A DNA stretch of 64,000 nt from Gammaproteobacteria bacterium. Its GTDB lineage: Bacteria; Pseudomonadota; Gammaproteobacteria; Steroidobacterales; Steroidobacteraceae. The stretch lies in contig RFOD01000006.1 of NCBI GenBank assembly GCA_009926865.1, positions 1 through 64,000 on the forward strand. The letters run 5' to 3'. Shown one piece after another: positions 42,123-50,964 of the stretch; positions within the stretch are counted from its first letter, which is position 1, and each line of letters opens with the position of its first letter. A model generated the notes under the pieces. The model did not search any database, was not told the DNA's origin, and saw nothing but the letters and a program-made list of their open reading frames with translations. The position numbers were made by a program, and so were the translations under genes.

Positions 42123-43175
42123 ATGCTGCCGCTGACCGCCCCCCCTGAATCTGTGTGTTTACTTCGCCTGTCGGCCATCGGCGATACCTGTCATGTGGTA
42201 CCCCTGTTGCGCCACTTACAGCAGGCCTGGCCTCAAACCCGTTTTACCTGGGTGATCGGCCGTACCGAAGCCAAATTAATGCAGCTGATACCCGAGGTGG
42301 AGTTTATCACCGTGGATAAGCGCGCCGGTTGGCGGGGCTTACGCGAGCTCAGAGGTGCCTGTCAGGGTCGGCATTTCGACGTCTTGTTGCATCTGCAACT
42401 CGCCCTGCGCGCAAGCCTCTGTGCGGCGATGATCCCAGCGCGCCTGAAACTGGGTTTTGATCGCGCGCGGGCGCGTGAACTACAGTGGCTCTTTACCGAT
42501 TGCCAAATCGCGGCTCGGCGTGACGAGCATGTACTCGATAGTCTGCTCGGCTTTGCGACCGCCCTCGGCATACCCTCACCGACAGTGCTCAATCGATCCA
42601 TACCGCTACCCGCCGAGGCGCTCGCCTATGCACAGGAACATATTCCCGATAAAGCAGCGCCGACCTTGCTGATCAGTGCCTGCTCGAGTCATCGTCTCCG
42701 TAACTGGCGAACCGAGCGTTATGCAGACGTCGCTCGCTATGCCATCGACCGATATGGCATGCGCGTGCTCCTCGTCGGGGGACCAAGTACGCTCGAGCGC
42801 GAAACGGCCGAGGCGATTCAGTCCACCTGCCCCGCTGCCATCAATCTGGTCGGTCGTGACACCTTGCCCCAGCTGCTCGCCTTACTGAGCCGTGCGCGCG
42901 GCTTGCTTACCCCAGATTCCGGCCCTGCCCACATGGCCACACTCGTCGACACACCCGTGATCGGCCTCTATGCCGCTACGCGTTCGGCCCGCTCAGGGCC
43001 CTATTTCTCTCAAAAGTGGTGCGTGGACGTCTACGACGAGGCGGCTGTTCGCTTCCGACAGCGCCCCGCCTCCGCGCTGCCCTGGGGCCACAAAATTGAA
43101 GAGCCAGGGGTCATGGATCTCATCACCACGGAAGCGGTCTGCGAGCGACTCGATGCCTTGATGGCGAGCTCTTGA
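42123..43175 (+). CDS. Glycosyltransferase family 9 (LPS heptosyltransferase-like)
   Basis: VCLLRLSAIGDTCHVVPLLRHLQQAWPQTRFTWVIG; GLLTPDSGPAHMATLVDTPVIGLYAAT. Confidence 0.9.
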   Translation: MLPLTAPPESVCLLRLSAIGDTCHVVPLLRHLQQAWPQTRFTWVIGRTEAKLMQLIPEVEFITVDKRAGWRGLRELRGACQGRHFDVLLHLQLALRASLCAAMIPARLKLGFDRARARELQWLFTDCQIAARRDEHVLDSLLGFATALGIPSPTVLNRSIPLPAEALAYAQEHIPDKAAPTLLISACSSHRLRNWRTERYADVARYAIDRYGMRVLLVGGPSTLERETAEAIQSTCPAAINLVGRDTLPQLLALLSRARGLLTPDSGPAHMATLVDTPVIGLYAATRSARSGPYFSQKWCVDVYDEAAVRFRQRPASALPWGHKIEEPGVMDLITTEAVCERLDALMASS

Positions 43176-43187
43176 TAGCATGCGCGG

Positions 43188-43589
43188 ATGAAAGACATCC
43201 TCGTACCTGTCTCGCCTGGCGAGATGCTCGATAAAATCACCATCCTGCGAATTAAATCTGCGCGTATGACGGATGCAGTCAAGCTGCAAAACGTACGCCT
43301 TGAGCTGCAATTGCTTGAGCAGACTTGGCGCGAAAGCGGTGCTGACGAATCTTTGGTGGCGGATGATATTGCTCAGTTACAACATGTGAACGAGCAGCTT
43401 TGGGATATTGAGGATCAGATTCGCGACAAGGAACTGGCCCAAAGCTTTGACGCAGAATTCATTGAGCTCGCGCGCGCGGTTTACGTCACCAATGATGAGC
43501 GAGCGGCGTTTAAAAAGCGCATCAATACGGCGCTTGGCTCCCGAATTGTCGAAGAGAAGTCTTACAAACCCTACAAGCCGAGCACTTAA
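43188..43589 (+). CDS. DUF6165-like family protein
   Basis: ILVPVSPGEMLDKITILRIKSARMTD...VNEQLWDIEDQIRDKE; family name from memory. Confidence 0.7.
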   Translation: MKDILVPVSPGEMLDKITILRIKSARMTDAVKLQNVRLELQLLEQTWRESGADESLVADDIAQLQHVNEQLWDIEDQIRDKELAQSFDAEFIELARAVYVTNDERAAFKKRINTALGSRIVEEKSYKPYKPST

Positions 43590-43792
43590 CCCTGCAGGGT
43601 GTACTCCGCGCCACAATAAGGACACTTCGCCCAACCCGTTTTTTCAATGGGCAGATAAACCCGAGGGTGGGAGTTCCAGAGATGCATTTGCGGCATCGGA
43701 CAAGATAGCGGCAAATCCTCGCGGGTCACCACGTATTGATTCTGCGCGTTTGGTTGCAGCAAGGGCACGGTGGGATGAGTTTCGTTCGACAT
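43586..43792 (-). CDS. Zinc-finger domain protein (CHCC-type)
   Basis: 68 aa: LSCPMPQMHLWNSHPRVYLPIEKTGWAKCPYCGAEYTL. Confidence 0.85.
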   Translation of the reverse strand: MSNETHPTVPLLQPNAQNQYVVTREDLPLSCPMPQMHLWNSHPRVYLPIEKTGWAKCPYCGAEYTLQG

Positions 43793-43814
43793 GTGCGCAT
43801 TATATCCAGAGCGC

Positions 43815-46634
43815 TCAGGTGACCGCATCTGCGAAACACGCAGCCCAGATGGCTTTCACCGCCGAACGCTCAGCAATGAATTCACTGTCTGGGACTACAG
43901 GTGTTTCCTCCCGCAACGATCGCAAGTGCCCCCGACTGCGGTAAGCGCGGTACGCGGCGGTGAGACGATCGACCGTATCCTGTGCAACAAGATTGCCCGA
44001 GGCCAAGGTCTCCAGCTGTCGAATCGTGTCCGAAAACATGACTACGGCAGCGTGCGTAGCGGCTTCGCGTAGCGCCCAGTATTGCGCCAAAAATTCGATA
44101 TCCGCCATGCCGCCCGGGTCTTGCTTCAAGTCAAACTGACCCGGCTTGGCGCGCGATAACTCTCGCCGCATCCGCTCGCGCATCTCGCGAACATCGTCCT
44201 TCAATCGCTCTCTACGCACATGATGCGTCAGGATATCGACCCGTAAGCGCTCAAAGCGCTGACAGAGCGCGACATCGCCCGCCACGGCGCGCGCATGGAG
44301 CAGCGCTTGGTGCTCCCAGGTCCACGCTTCCTCACGCTGGTAGTCGCCAAAAGCATTGATCTGCGTAATGAGCATCCCGCCCTTGCCGCTCGGACGTAAA
44401 CGCACATCGACTTCATATAAACGGCCCGCCGCCGAGTGCACGGTCAAGATATGCACGATGCGTTGTGCAAGACGTACAAAGAAAACCTGATTATCCACCG
44501 GCTTGGCCGCTTGGGTTTCCTGCTCACTACCCTGTGAGTCATGTAAAAACACCAAGTCGAGGTCTGAGCCGTATCCGAGCTCCCAACCGCCGAGTTTGCC
44601 GTAACCGAGGGCACAAATATTGACTTCACGCAGTGCAGACTCAGGTGTGTCGCGACACTGAGGGACACCAAATTGCGTCGTCATTTGCGTCCACGCCTGG
44701 CGCATCGCCTCGGCGATGATGAGCTCGGCGATATCCGTTAAGCGATCCGAGACTCGCATGACGGGAAGACTACCCGCGAGATCGGCAATCGCCACGCGAA
44801 AAACCGCGGCGCGTTTGAATTGCGCCAAGGCTTCCACCAAATGCTCGGGATCCGCATCCACCACTCTCGCGAGCCGATCCTCTAAATCCGCTGCCAAGGC
44901 ATCACGACCCGGCGGTTCATTCAATGTTCGCTCATCGAGTAGTTCATCAAGCAATAACGGATGCGCAGCCAGCTGGGCCACGAGAAAATCGCCCGCCCGA
45001 CAAATACCAAGTAAACGATCACAGGCGACCGGATTTTCATTAAGTAAGGCGAAATACGCCGAGCGCCCACCGATGGCCTCCAAAATACGCAGCAGTCGCC
45101 GAATTAGCACGAGCTGCTCATCGTCTGCAGTGATACGAATCAATAAGGCAGGCAGTAAGCGCTGTAATCTTTGAGCGGCAACACGCTCGAGGCGACGCAC
45201 TGGCCCACTATCGCGAAAATCTATGAGCAGGCGGGCGATCGCGAGCGCTTCTTGCCCCCCGCGCTCCTCGATTTGGGTGGCAAAGACTTCAGCCTGCAGG
45301 CTATCGTCCCAAAGCAGCTGCCAGACGGAGCCCGTATCGTTCGTGTGAGGGATACGCTCCTCGGCCTCAGGGACCGGCGTGAACACGAGCAACTGAAACT
45401 GGGCCTGTACAAGTTGAGTTTGCTGATCAAGCGTCATACGTAAAGAGGCCCAATCCGTTTCGGCCATTGCATGAGTCAAGCGGGACTGCGATGGCGTATC
45501 AGTGGGCAGGCTATGGGTCTGCGCATCGCGCAGCATCTGCAGACGATTTTCGAGCGTTCTAAGATGACGATACGCTTGCATTAAACCCCCTGCGGCCTCA
45601 GCACTGAGGAGACGACTCCGCGCCAGTCGCGGTAAGACGGTCATGAGTTTCGGGGTTTGCAGGCGCCGATCCTGTCCACCTCGAATCAATTGCATCGCCT
45701 GCACAATAAATTCGACTTCGCGAATTCCACCCGTTCCCAATTTAAGATGATCGACCCACTCTTTGCGCGCCACCTGCTGTTCAATCATCTGCTTCATATC
45801 ACGTAGACTGTCGAACACCCCGAAGTCCAGATAGCGCCGATAAACAAATGGCCTTACGACTTCCTGATAGAGCGCTGCATAGTCTTCGACACCGGTAATC
45901 GCGCGCGCCTTGATCCACGCGTAACGCTCCCAATCGCGCCCATGCTGTAATAGATAATCCTCGAAAGCAGCAAAACTACAGGCAAGCGGCCCAGAGTCAC
46001 CGAAGGGACGCAGACGCATATCTACTCGAAATACAAAGCCATCGACTGTGGGTGTGGCGAGTAAACGCAGCAGCGCCTGACCTAGGCGAACAAAGAATTC
46101 TTCGTGACTGATTGATCGCTCGTACTGTGTCTCCCCGTGCGCAGGGAATAAAAATACGAGATCAATATCGGAGGAAAAATTGAGCTCACCTCCGCCGAGC
46201 TTGCCCATACCGATCACCACCAGCGGCATGGGTGTACCCGCCTCATCCACTGCCTCACCGAAGCGCAATACAAGCGCTTGTCGGGCAAAACTCATCGCCA
46301 GCTCAATGGCCTCATCCGCGAAGCTCGACAAATCTGCGAGCGTCTCCTCGAGTGACGCTCGACCGGACAAATCGCGCCAAGCGATCCGAACCATCTCTCG
46401 ACGGCGCCAGCATCGCAGCCAGCTCATCACCGCAGCTTCAGTGGCACTGGCATCGGGGCGTACACCCTGGGGCCAACAGAGCGATGCCTCACGTTTCAAA
46501 TCAAGCGCACCCGATTGCGCAAAATCTGCCCACAACGTCGGATCCCGTGCGAAACTTTCGGCTACAAACTCACTGCAACGCAGCACGTGCTCAGCCTCGC
46601 TGCGCAAGGGGAGTGGGAAATCTTCTGCCTGCAT
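43815..46634 (-). CDS. glnE: Bifunctional glutamine synthetase adenylyltransferase/adenylyl-removing enzyme
   Basis: MGKLGGGELNFSSDIDLVFLFP and GYGKLGGWELGYGSDLDLVFLHD duplicated nucleotidyltransferase motifs; about 940 aa. Confidence 0.95.
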   Translation of the reverse strand: MQAEDFPLPLRSEAEHVLRCSEFVAESFARDPTLWADFAQSGALDLKREASLCWPQGVRPDASATEAAVMSWLRCWRRREMVRIAWRDLSGRASLEETLADLSSFADEAIELAMSFARQALVLRFGEAVDEAGTPMPLVVIGMGKLGGGELNFSSDIDLVFLFPAHGETQYERSISHEEFFVRLGQALLRLLATPTVDGFVFRVDMRLRPFGDSGPLACSFAAFEDYLLQHGRDWERYAWIKARAITGVEDYAALYQEVVRPFVYRRYLDFGVFDSLRDMKQMIEQQVARKEWVDHLKLGTGGIREVEFIVQAMQLIRGGQDRRLQTPKLMTVLPRLARSRLLSAEAAGGLMQAYRHLRTLENRLQMLRDAQTHSLPTDTPSQSRLTHAMAETDWASLRMTLDQQTQLVQAQFQLLVFTPVPEAEERIPHTNDTGSVWQLLWDDSLQAEVFATQIEERGGQEALAIARLLIDFRDSGPVRRLERVAAQRLQRLLPALLIRITADDEQLVLIRRLLRILEAIGGRSAYFALLNENPVACDRLLGICRAGDFLVAQLAAHPLLLDELLDERTLNEPPGRDALAADLEDRLARVVDADPEHLVEALAQFKRAAVFRVAIADLAGSLPVMRVSDRLTDIAELIIAEAMRQAWTQMTTQFGVPQCRDTPESALREVNICALGYGKLGGWELGYGSDLDLVFLHDSQGSEQETQAAKPVDNQVFFVRLAQRIVHILTVHSAAGRLYEVDVRLRPSGKGGMLITQINAFGDYQREEAWTWEHQALLHARAVAGDVALCQRFERLRVDILTHHVRRERLKDDVREMRERMRRELSRAKPGQFDLKQDPGGMADIEFLAQYWALREAATHAAVVMFSDTIRQLETLASGNLVAQDTVDRLTAAYRAYRSRGHLRSLREETPVVPDSEFIAERSAVKAIWAACFADAVT

Positions 46635-46678
46635 GGTGCTGAACGACAAACCGCTTTGGAATGGGGGTCTCAGCATAC

Positions 46679-46703
46679 AAAAAAGCCCCGCTCACGCGGG
46701 GCT
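46679..46703 (-). terminator. Intrinsic terminator on the minus strand, just upstream of glnE
   Basis: Minus strand AGCCCCGC-GTGA-GCGGGGCT-TTTTT; 8-bp GC-rich stem, tetraloop, T tract. Confidence 0.85.
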
Positions 46704-46800
46704 ATATATGATGCGACGGCCGGAGGGGGAGAAAGGTCATCGCATGGGTGTAGGTTACGAGCCTGTCCAAGCGACGTCTGTACGCAGATGTACCTAAAGT
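46679..46800 (-). ncRNA. Putative small RNA or glnE leader RNA with C-rich hairpin loop
   Basis: Minus strand: hairpin TCTG-CGTA-CAGA (46777-46788); hairpin GCGATGACC-TTTCTCCCCCTCC-GGCCGTCGC (46713-46743) with C-rich loop; then the intrinsic terminator. 5' end not defined. Confidence 0.45.
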
Positions 46801-46869
46801 GGGCCTTGATTGGTCGCGTGAGCTTTGAATGATGGCTAAGGTAAAGATCGTTAAGAAAGAGAGCGCCAA

Positions 46870-47397
46870 ATGGCTAGCTTGGATGCGCGTATGGACCCTA
46901 AACAATTAAGCGATGTCAGCGCGCACGACGTAAGCATCGCTGCGTATCGCGATGCGATTAGCCGATTTTTGACCGGTGTTACGGTCGTTTCGACGGAATA
47001 TGAAGGTATCCGTCACGGCATTACGGCGAGCGCAGTGGCCTCAGTCACGCTTGAGCCGCCGACTGTCCTCATCTGCCTGAATCAATTATCGGCCACTGGA
47101 CAAGCGGTCGCGCGTAGCGGGCATTTCGCCATCAATGTGCTGAACGACACTCAACACGCCTTGGCACAACACTTTGCTAGCAAGCTCAGTGATAAATTCG
47201 CAGAGATTGAATACACCCGCGGCGCTTTAGGTGATCCCTTACTCCCATCGGCGTTAGCACAGCTCGAGTGCGAGGTCAGCTCTCACACCACCGTGGGCAG
47301 TCATCATATTTTCTTTGGTCGAGTCGTTGAGGTACAGAGCACCTCAGGGGCGCCACTCGCGTACTTTAGAGGCCAGTTCATTCCACCTTTGCGCTAA
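46870..47397 (+). CDS. Flavin reductase family protein (FMN-binding)
   Basis: RDAISRFLTGVTVVSTEYEGIRHGITASAVASVTLEPPTVLICLNQLSATGQAVARSGHFAINVLN. Confidence 0.9.
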   Translation: MASLDARMDPKQLSDVSAHDVSIAAYRDAISRFLTGVTVVSTEYEGIRHGITASAVASVTLEPPTVLICLNQLSATGQAVARSGHFAINVLNDTQHALAQHFASKLSDKFAEIEYTRGALGDPLLPSALAQLECEVSSHTTVGSHHIFFGRVVEVQSTSGAPLAYFRGQFIPPLR

Positions 47398-49094
47398 GTC
47401 AGCGGTCTCGCGATCGGTATATCAGTCGGCAAGGCAGCCGCTAGCCGCAATAACAGAGACTCGTCAAACGGCCGACCAATAAATTGCGCCCCGATAGGTA
47501 AACCCTGCGGATCACGCCCAGCCGGAATACTGAGCGCCGGTAGCCCCAAAAAATTAATCGGTGCGGTACAGCGAACGAGTCTCGCTAGGATCGGCCACAG
47601 GGACTCGCCTGCCCCCACATCCGTCGCGTCACGTCGCGGCACTAAAAGTGGAATCGTCGGCGTGAACAGGGCATCGCAATGACCAAAGATCTGCTCCACA
47701 AACTCTTGCAGGATCGTCAAGCGCAAACCCAGCGCCACTCCATACACGGGTGCCGGGATCCCGAGTCCGGTACTCGCCCGCAAACGCACCTGGGGTGAGT
47801 AAGCACCTGCCGACTCACGCAACATGGCTGCGTGTAAGCCGGTGGCTTCGGCGTAAACCACTGCCCGACTAAGCTCCGCGAGTGAACTGACATCCGGCAT
47901 CTCCACCGGCACGAACTGAGCGCCGGCTGTCTCGAGGCGCGCTCGCACCTGATCGAGCGCCTTGCGTACTGGTAGATCCACATCTTCAAAGAAATAGCGA
48001 TCTGGGAGGCCGATACGTAAGCCCTCGATGGGTTGCTGCAAGGCCTGCTCAAAATCGGGAACCGGTCGCGCACTGCAGTGCGGATCCACGCCGTCGGCGC
48101 CCGCGACGATCGATAGCACTCGTGCAAGATCACGTGCAGAGCGCGCCATCGGCCCAATCACATCGATGGAGGGCGATAAACGCATACTCCCCGTCCGCGG
48201 GATTAACCCATAGGTCGGCTTGAGCCCCAGTACACCATTGACTGACGCCGGAATCCGTACCGACCCCCCCGTGTCCGAACCCAAACTGGCAAATACCGCA
48301 CCGCACGCCACGGCGACAGCCGATCCACTCGATGAGCCACCGGAGATGTAGTCGGGGTGCCAGGCGTTAGCGCAATCCCCTCGCGCGCCGTTATGACCTG
48401 TCGCACCGAGCGCAAACTCCGCCATGTTGAGCGTACCGACCGTCACTGCGCCGGCAAGCTCTAGACGTTGAATCACCGTCGCGACCCCGGAGGACTGTAA
48501 TCGCGACGGCACAATTGAGCCACAGCTTGGGCTGCGATAGCCCGTATCGGCCGGCAGATTGAACATATCTTTGTGCGCCAAGGGGAGTCCAAATAGCGGC
48601 ATCCGCCCTACGATGTCCGGTGACTCTTTGGCCAAGGTCTGTAACCAAGTGGTCCGTGCTCGGGCTGCATCGGGTTCGATGGATAACCAGGCATGCGTTT
48701 GCGACTGCATAGCCTGTGCGCGTTCGAGAGCAGCCTCAGTAAGTCGATCAAACCCTGGATCTAGGTGTGCCAAGGCCAGATGTGCTTCACACAGACTCAG
48801 ATCCAAAAAATCCCCGGCCGACGACATCGAGCCAACGCGCGTGACCTCTGACGCCTCCCGTGCCTGAGGTGCCTGAGGCATCTTCGACGGCTCGGGAGCC
48901 AGCGATTCGAGTAACGCCAGGTAGTCGCCGGGTTCACCGTTAGCGCGTGCACCCCAGTGCCGCGAAGCATGAGCCACTGCATCGACCGCTGCCTGCGCAC
49001 CGGAGGCAATACGCTCGGCCATCTGGGGCGCAAGCTCAATACCGAGCGCCTCGGCCGCAGACATCACGGCGGACGCGGGGATCCTCATGCTCAT
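47394..49094 (-). CDS. Amidase (amidase-signature family)
   Basis: LPLAHKDMFN; YISGGSSSGSAVAVACGAVFASLGSDTGGSVRIPASVNGVLGLKPTYG. Confidence 0.93.
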   Translation of the reverse strand: MSMRIPASAVMSAAEALGIELAPQMAERIASGAQAAVDAVAHASRHWGARANGEPGDYLALLESLAPEPSKMPQAPQAREASEVTRVGSMSSAGDFLDLSLCEAHLALAHLDPGFDRLTEAALERAQAMQSQTHAWLSIEPDAARARTTWLQTLAKESPDIVGRMPLFGLPLAHKDMFNLPADTGYRSPSCGSIVPSRLQSSGVATVIQRLELAGAVTVGTLNMAEFALGATGHNGARGDCANAWHPDYISGGSSSGSAVAVACGAVFASLGSDTGGSVRIPASVNGVLGLKPTYGLIPRTGSMRLSPSIDVIGPMARSARDLARVLSIVAGADGVDPHCSARPVPDFEQALQQPIEGLRIGLPDRYFFEDVDLPVRKALDQVRARLETAGAQFVPVEMPDVSSLAELSRAVVYAEATGLHAAMLRESAGAYSPQVRLRASTGLGIPAPVYGVALGLRLTILQEFVEQIFGHCDALFTPTIPLLVPRRDATDVGAGESLWPILARLVRCTAPINFLGLPALSIPAGRDPQGLPIGAQFIGRPFDESLLLRLAAALPTDIPIARPLT

Positions 49095-50155
49095 CCAGTC
49101 GATCCCGCATCACCACCACGGAAATAGGGCAGCACCTCGCGCGCATAGAGCGCAGCTTGTTCAACCATGGCTGACTGACGCGCGCCGTGCGGGTGGGCGA
49201 CCGGCGACCCTCCGAGTTGATAGACATGATCAAGACCCATATCGAGCAAGACTTCCAGTCGATCGCGACATTTTTTGGGCGATCCACAAATTGAAAACCA
49301 ATCAACGAATTCATCCGGGACTTGCTGCAAGTGCTTACCACTCTCGCGCGCATGTTGAGCCATGTCATAACCTTGCTGCATATGAGCGGCCAATGATTTG
49401 AGCTGCGGCGGCAAATGCTCAAGCGAGGCGTTTTTCATGCCTGCAAAATGCGCCACCATGCCAGAGATCATCCGACCCAAATTAATCGCGCGGGACTCAT
49501 CCTCATCACAGACTAAATTCACGTAGGCGCCGATCTGTAAAGACTCGCGGGGACGCCCCGTCTCCGCTAGGCGTGCGAGTGCCACATCCATCGCCCATCG
49601 AACGCGCTCAGGCGCACTACCGACCGCGAAGCTCACCCGATCAGCGACATCCACCGCCATGCGAATGGTCTGCGGCCCCGTACACGCGACATCGACGGGT
49701 ACCGGATCCACAGTCACGGAATCGAACCAACGCATGCGCGAGTCCACCCCATGGCGCGAGACGGTCTCGCCACGGCTATAAGCCTGCAGCTGTTGAACGA
49801 ATTGACGTAACTCACCCGTCTTCGCGTTATCACGCCCGATATGGGCCGCCGACGAATCGCCTCGTCCAATCCCGCAGACCATGCGCCCGCGAGACTCTGC
49901 TTGGAGCGTCGCAAATGTGCAGGCCGTCACGGCGACATCGCGAGTGATGGGGTTCGTGACCCCTGTCCCCAATTTCAGTCGTTGGGTGGTGGCCGTCGCA
50001 AGCGCCAATTGGCTGAAAGGATCGGGACTAAGATTTTGGGTATCCGGACAGAGCAAAATATCAAAGTCCAAGGCTTCGACACGCGCGGCCAGGGTCGCCG
50101 TATACCCGGGCGAAGCTTCCATCACGATTCCAAATTCAACTTTCCGCTCACTCAT
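49091..50155 (-). CDS. LLM-class flavin-dependent oxidoreductase
   Basis: VEFGIVMEASPGYTATLAARVEALDFDILLCPDTQNLSPDPFSQLALATATTQRLKLGTGVTNPITRDVAVTACTFATL; likely start 50155. Confidence 0.9.
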   Translation of the reverse strand: MSERKVEFGIVMEASPGYTATLAARVEALDFDILLCPDTQNLSPDPFSQLALATATTQRLKLGTGVTNPITRDVAVTACTFATLQAESRGRMVCGIGRGDSSAAHIGRDNAKTGELRQFVQQLQAYSRGETVSRHGVDSRMRWFDSVTVDPVPVDVACTGPQTIRMAVDVADRVSFAVGSAPERVRWAMDVALARLAETGRPRESLQIGAYVNLVCDEDESRAINLGRMISGMVAHFAGMKNASLEHLPPQLKSLAAHMQQGYDMAQHARESGKHLQQVPDEFVDWFSICGSPKKCRDRLEVLLDMGLDHVYQLGGSPVAHPHGARQSAMVEQAALYAREVLPYFRGGDAGSTG

Positions 50156-50314
50156 ATCGGGAACCTCTGGGGTATCGACGACGTCCAATTAGCATTAACT
50201 GAGCACCACAGTGTGAGTGTGCGCACGCATTCCGCTCGTTTGAGAGTGTAACGTGTACGTAAAACCGTTAGCATTAATCGATAGAGTATTTGGGTTTACA
50301 CGGAGCTTTTGTAT

Positions 50315-50890
50315 ATGAATCGTCTCGCACTACTGACCTTAGCCACACTCGCTTGGCTGGGCGCGGGTTCCACTGCGCACGCTGATGAGTTCGACGCCAC
50401 GATTGAGCTCTTTGAAAACGCGGGTGAGAGTGGTGAGTTTTTTGACAAAAGCTACGCCTATGCCGTCTTTCCAACCGTGGGCAAAGGCGCCCTGGTGGTC
50501 GGTGGCGCACACGGCGTGGGTCGAGTGTATGAGCGCGGACGCTATGTGGGTGATATCACCCTGACTCAGCTCAGTGTGGGCTTCCAAGCGGGCGGACAGG
50601 CTTACAGCCAGATCGTATTCATGCAGGATCTACGGGCATTCAAAGAATTCACCTCGGGTGAATTCGGCTTCGGCGCGGGCGTCAGCGCTGTGGCGATCAC
50701 CGCGGGTGCGAACGCGATGGCAAGCACCACTGGGTCCAGCGCCAGCGTGAGTGGCGGCAAAAAAGACGCCAAAACCGCCGGTGAGTTCTACAAAGGCATG
50801 GCCGTCTTTACCATCGCCAAAGGCGGGTTGATGTATGAAGCCTCGCTCGCAGGCCAAAAATTTAACTACAAGGCGTTAGCTGCCGAGTAA
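50315..50890 (+). CDS. SYLF (YSC84-type) lipid-binding domain protein, exported
   Basis: Signal peptide; YAYAVFPTVGKGALVVGGAHGVGRVYERGRYVGDITLTQLSVGFQAGGQAYSQIVF. Confidence 0.9.
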   Translation: MNRLALLTLATLAWLGAGSTAHADEFDATIELFENAGESGEFFDKSYAYAVFPTVGKGALVVGGAHGVGRVYERGRYVGDITLTQLSVGFQAGGQAYSQIVFMQDLRAFKEFTSGEFGFGAGVSAVAITAGANAMASTTGSSASVSGGKKDAKTAGEFYKGMAVFTIAKGGLMYEASLAGQKFNYKALAAE

Positions 50891-50964
50891 GGGCTCTGGA
50901 TGATCTGACGCCGCCCAGCCAACTATGCGGCGGGGTGGCGTCGATCACATGCCGCCTTCGCGCT

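Noticed and set aside
46745-46798. 17-codon plus ORF MGVGYEPVQATSVRRCT with a purine-rich upstream stretch
   Set aside because: The apparent Shine-Dalgarno is the complement of the C-rich loop; too short to support.
46702-46905. 67-aa minus ORF upstream of glnE
   Set aside because: No family resemblance and it coincides with hairpins and an intrinsic terminator; better explained as structured RNA, though a leader peptide cannot be excluded.
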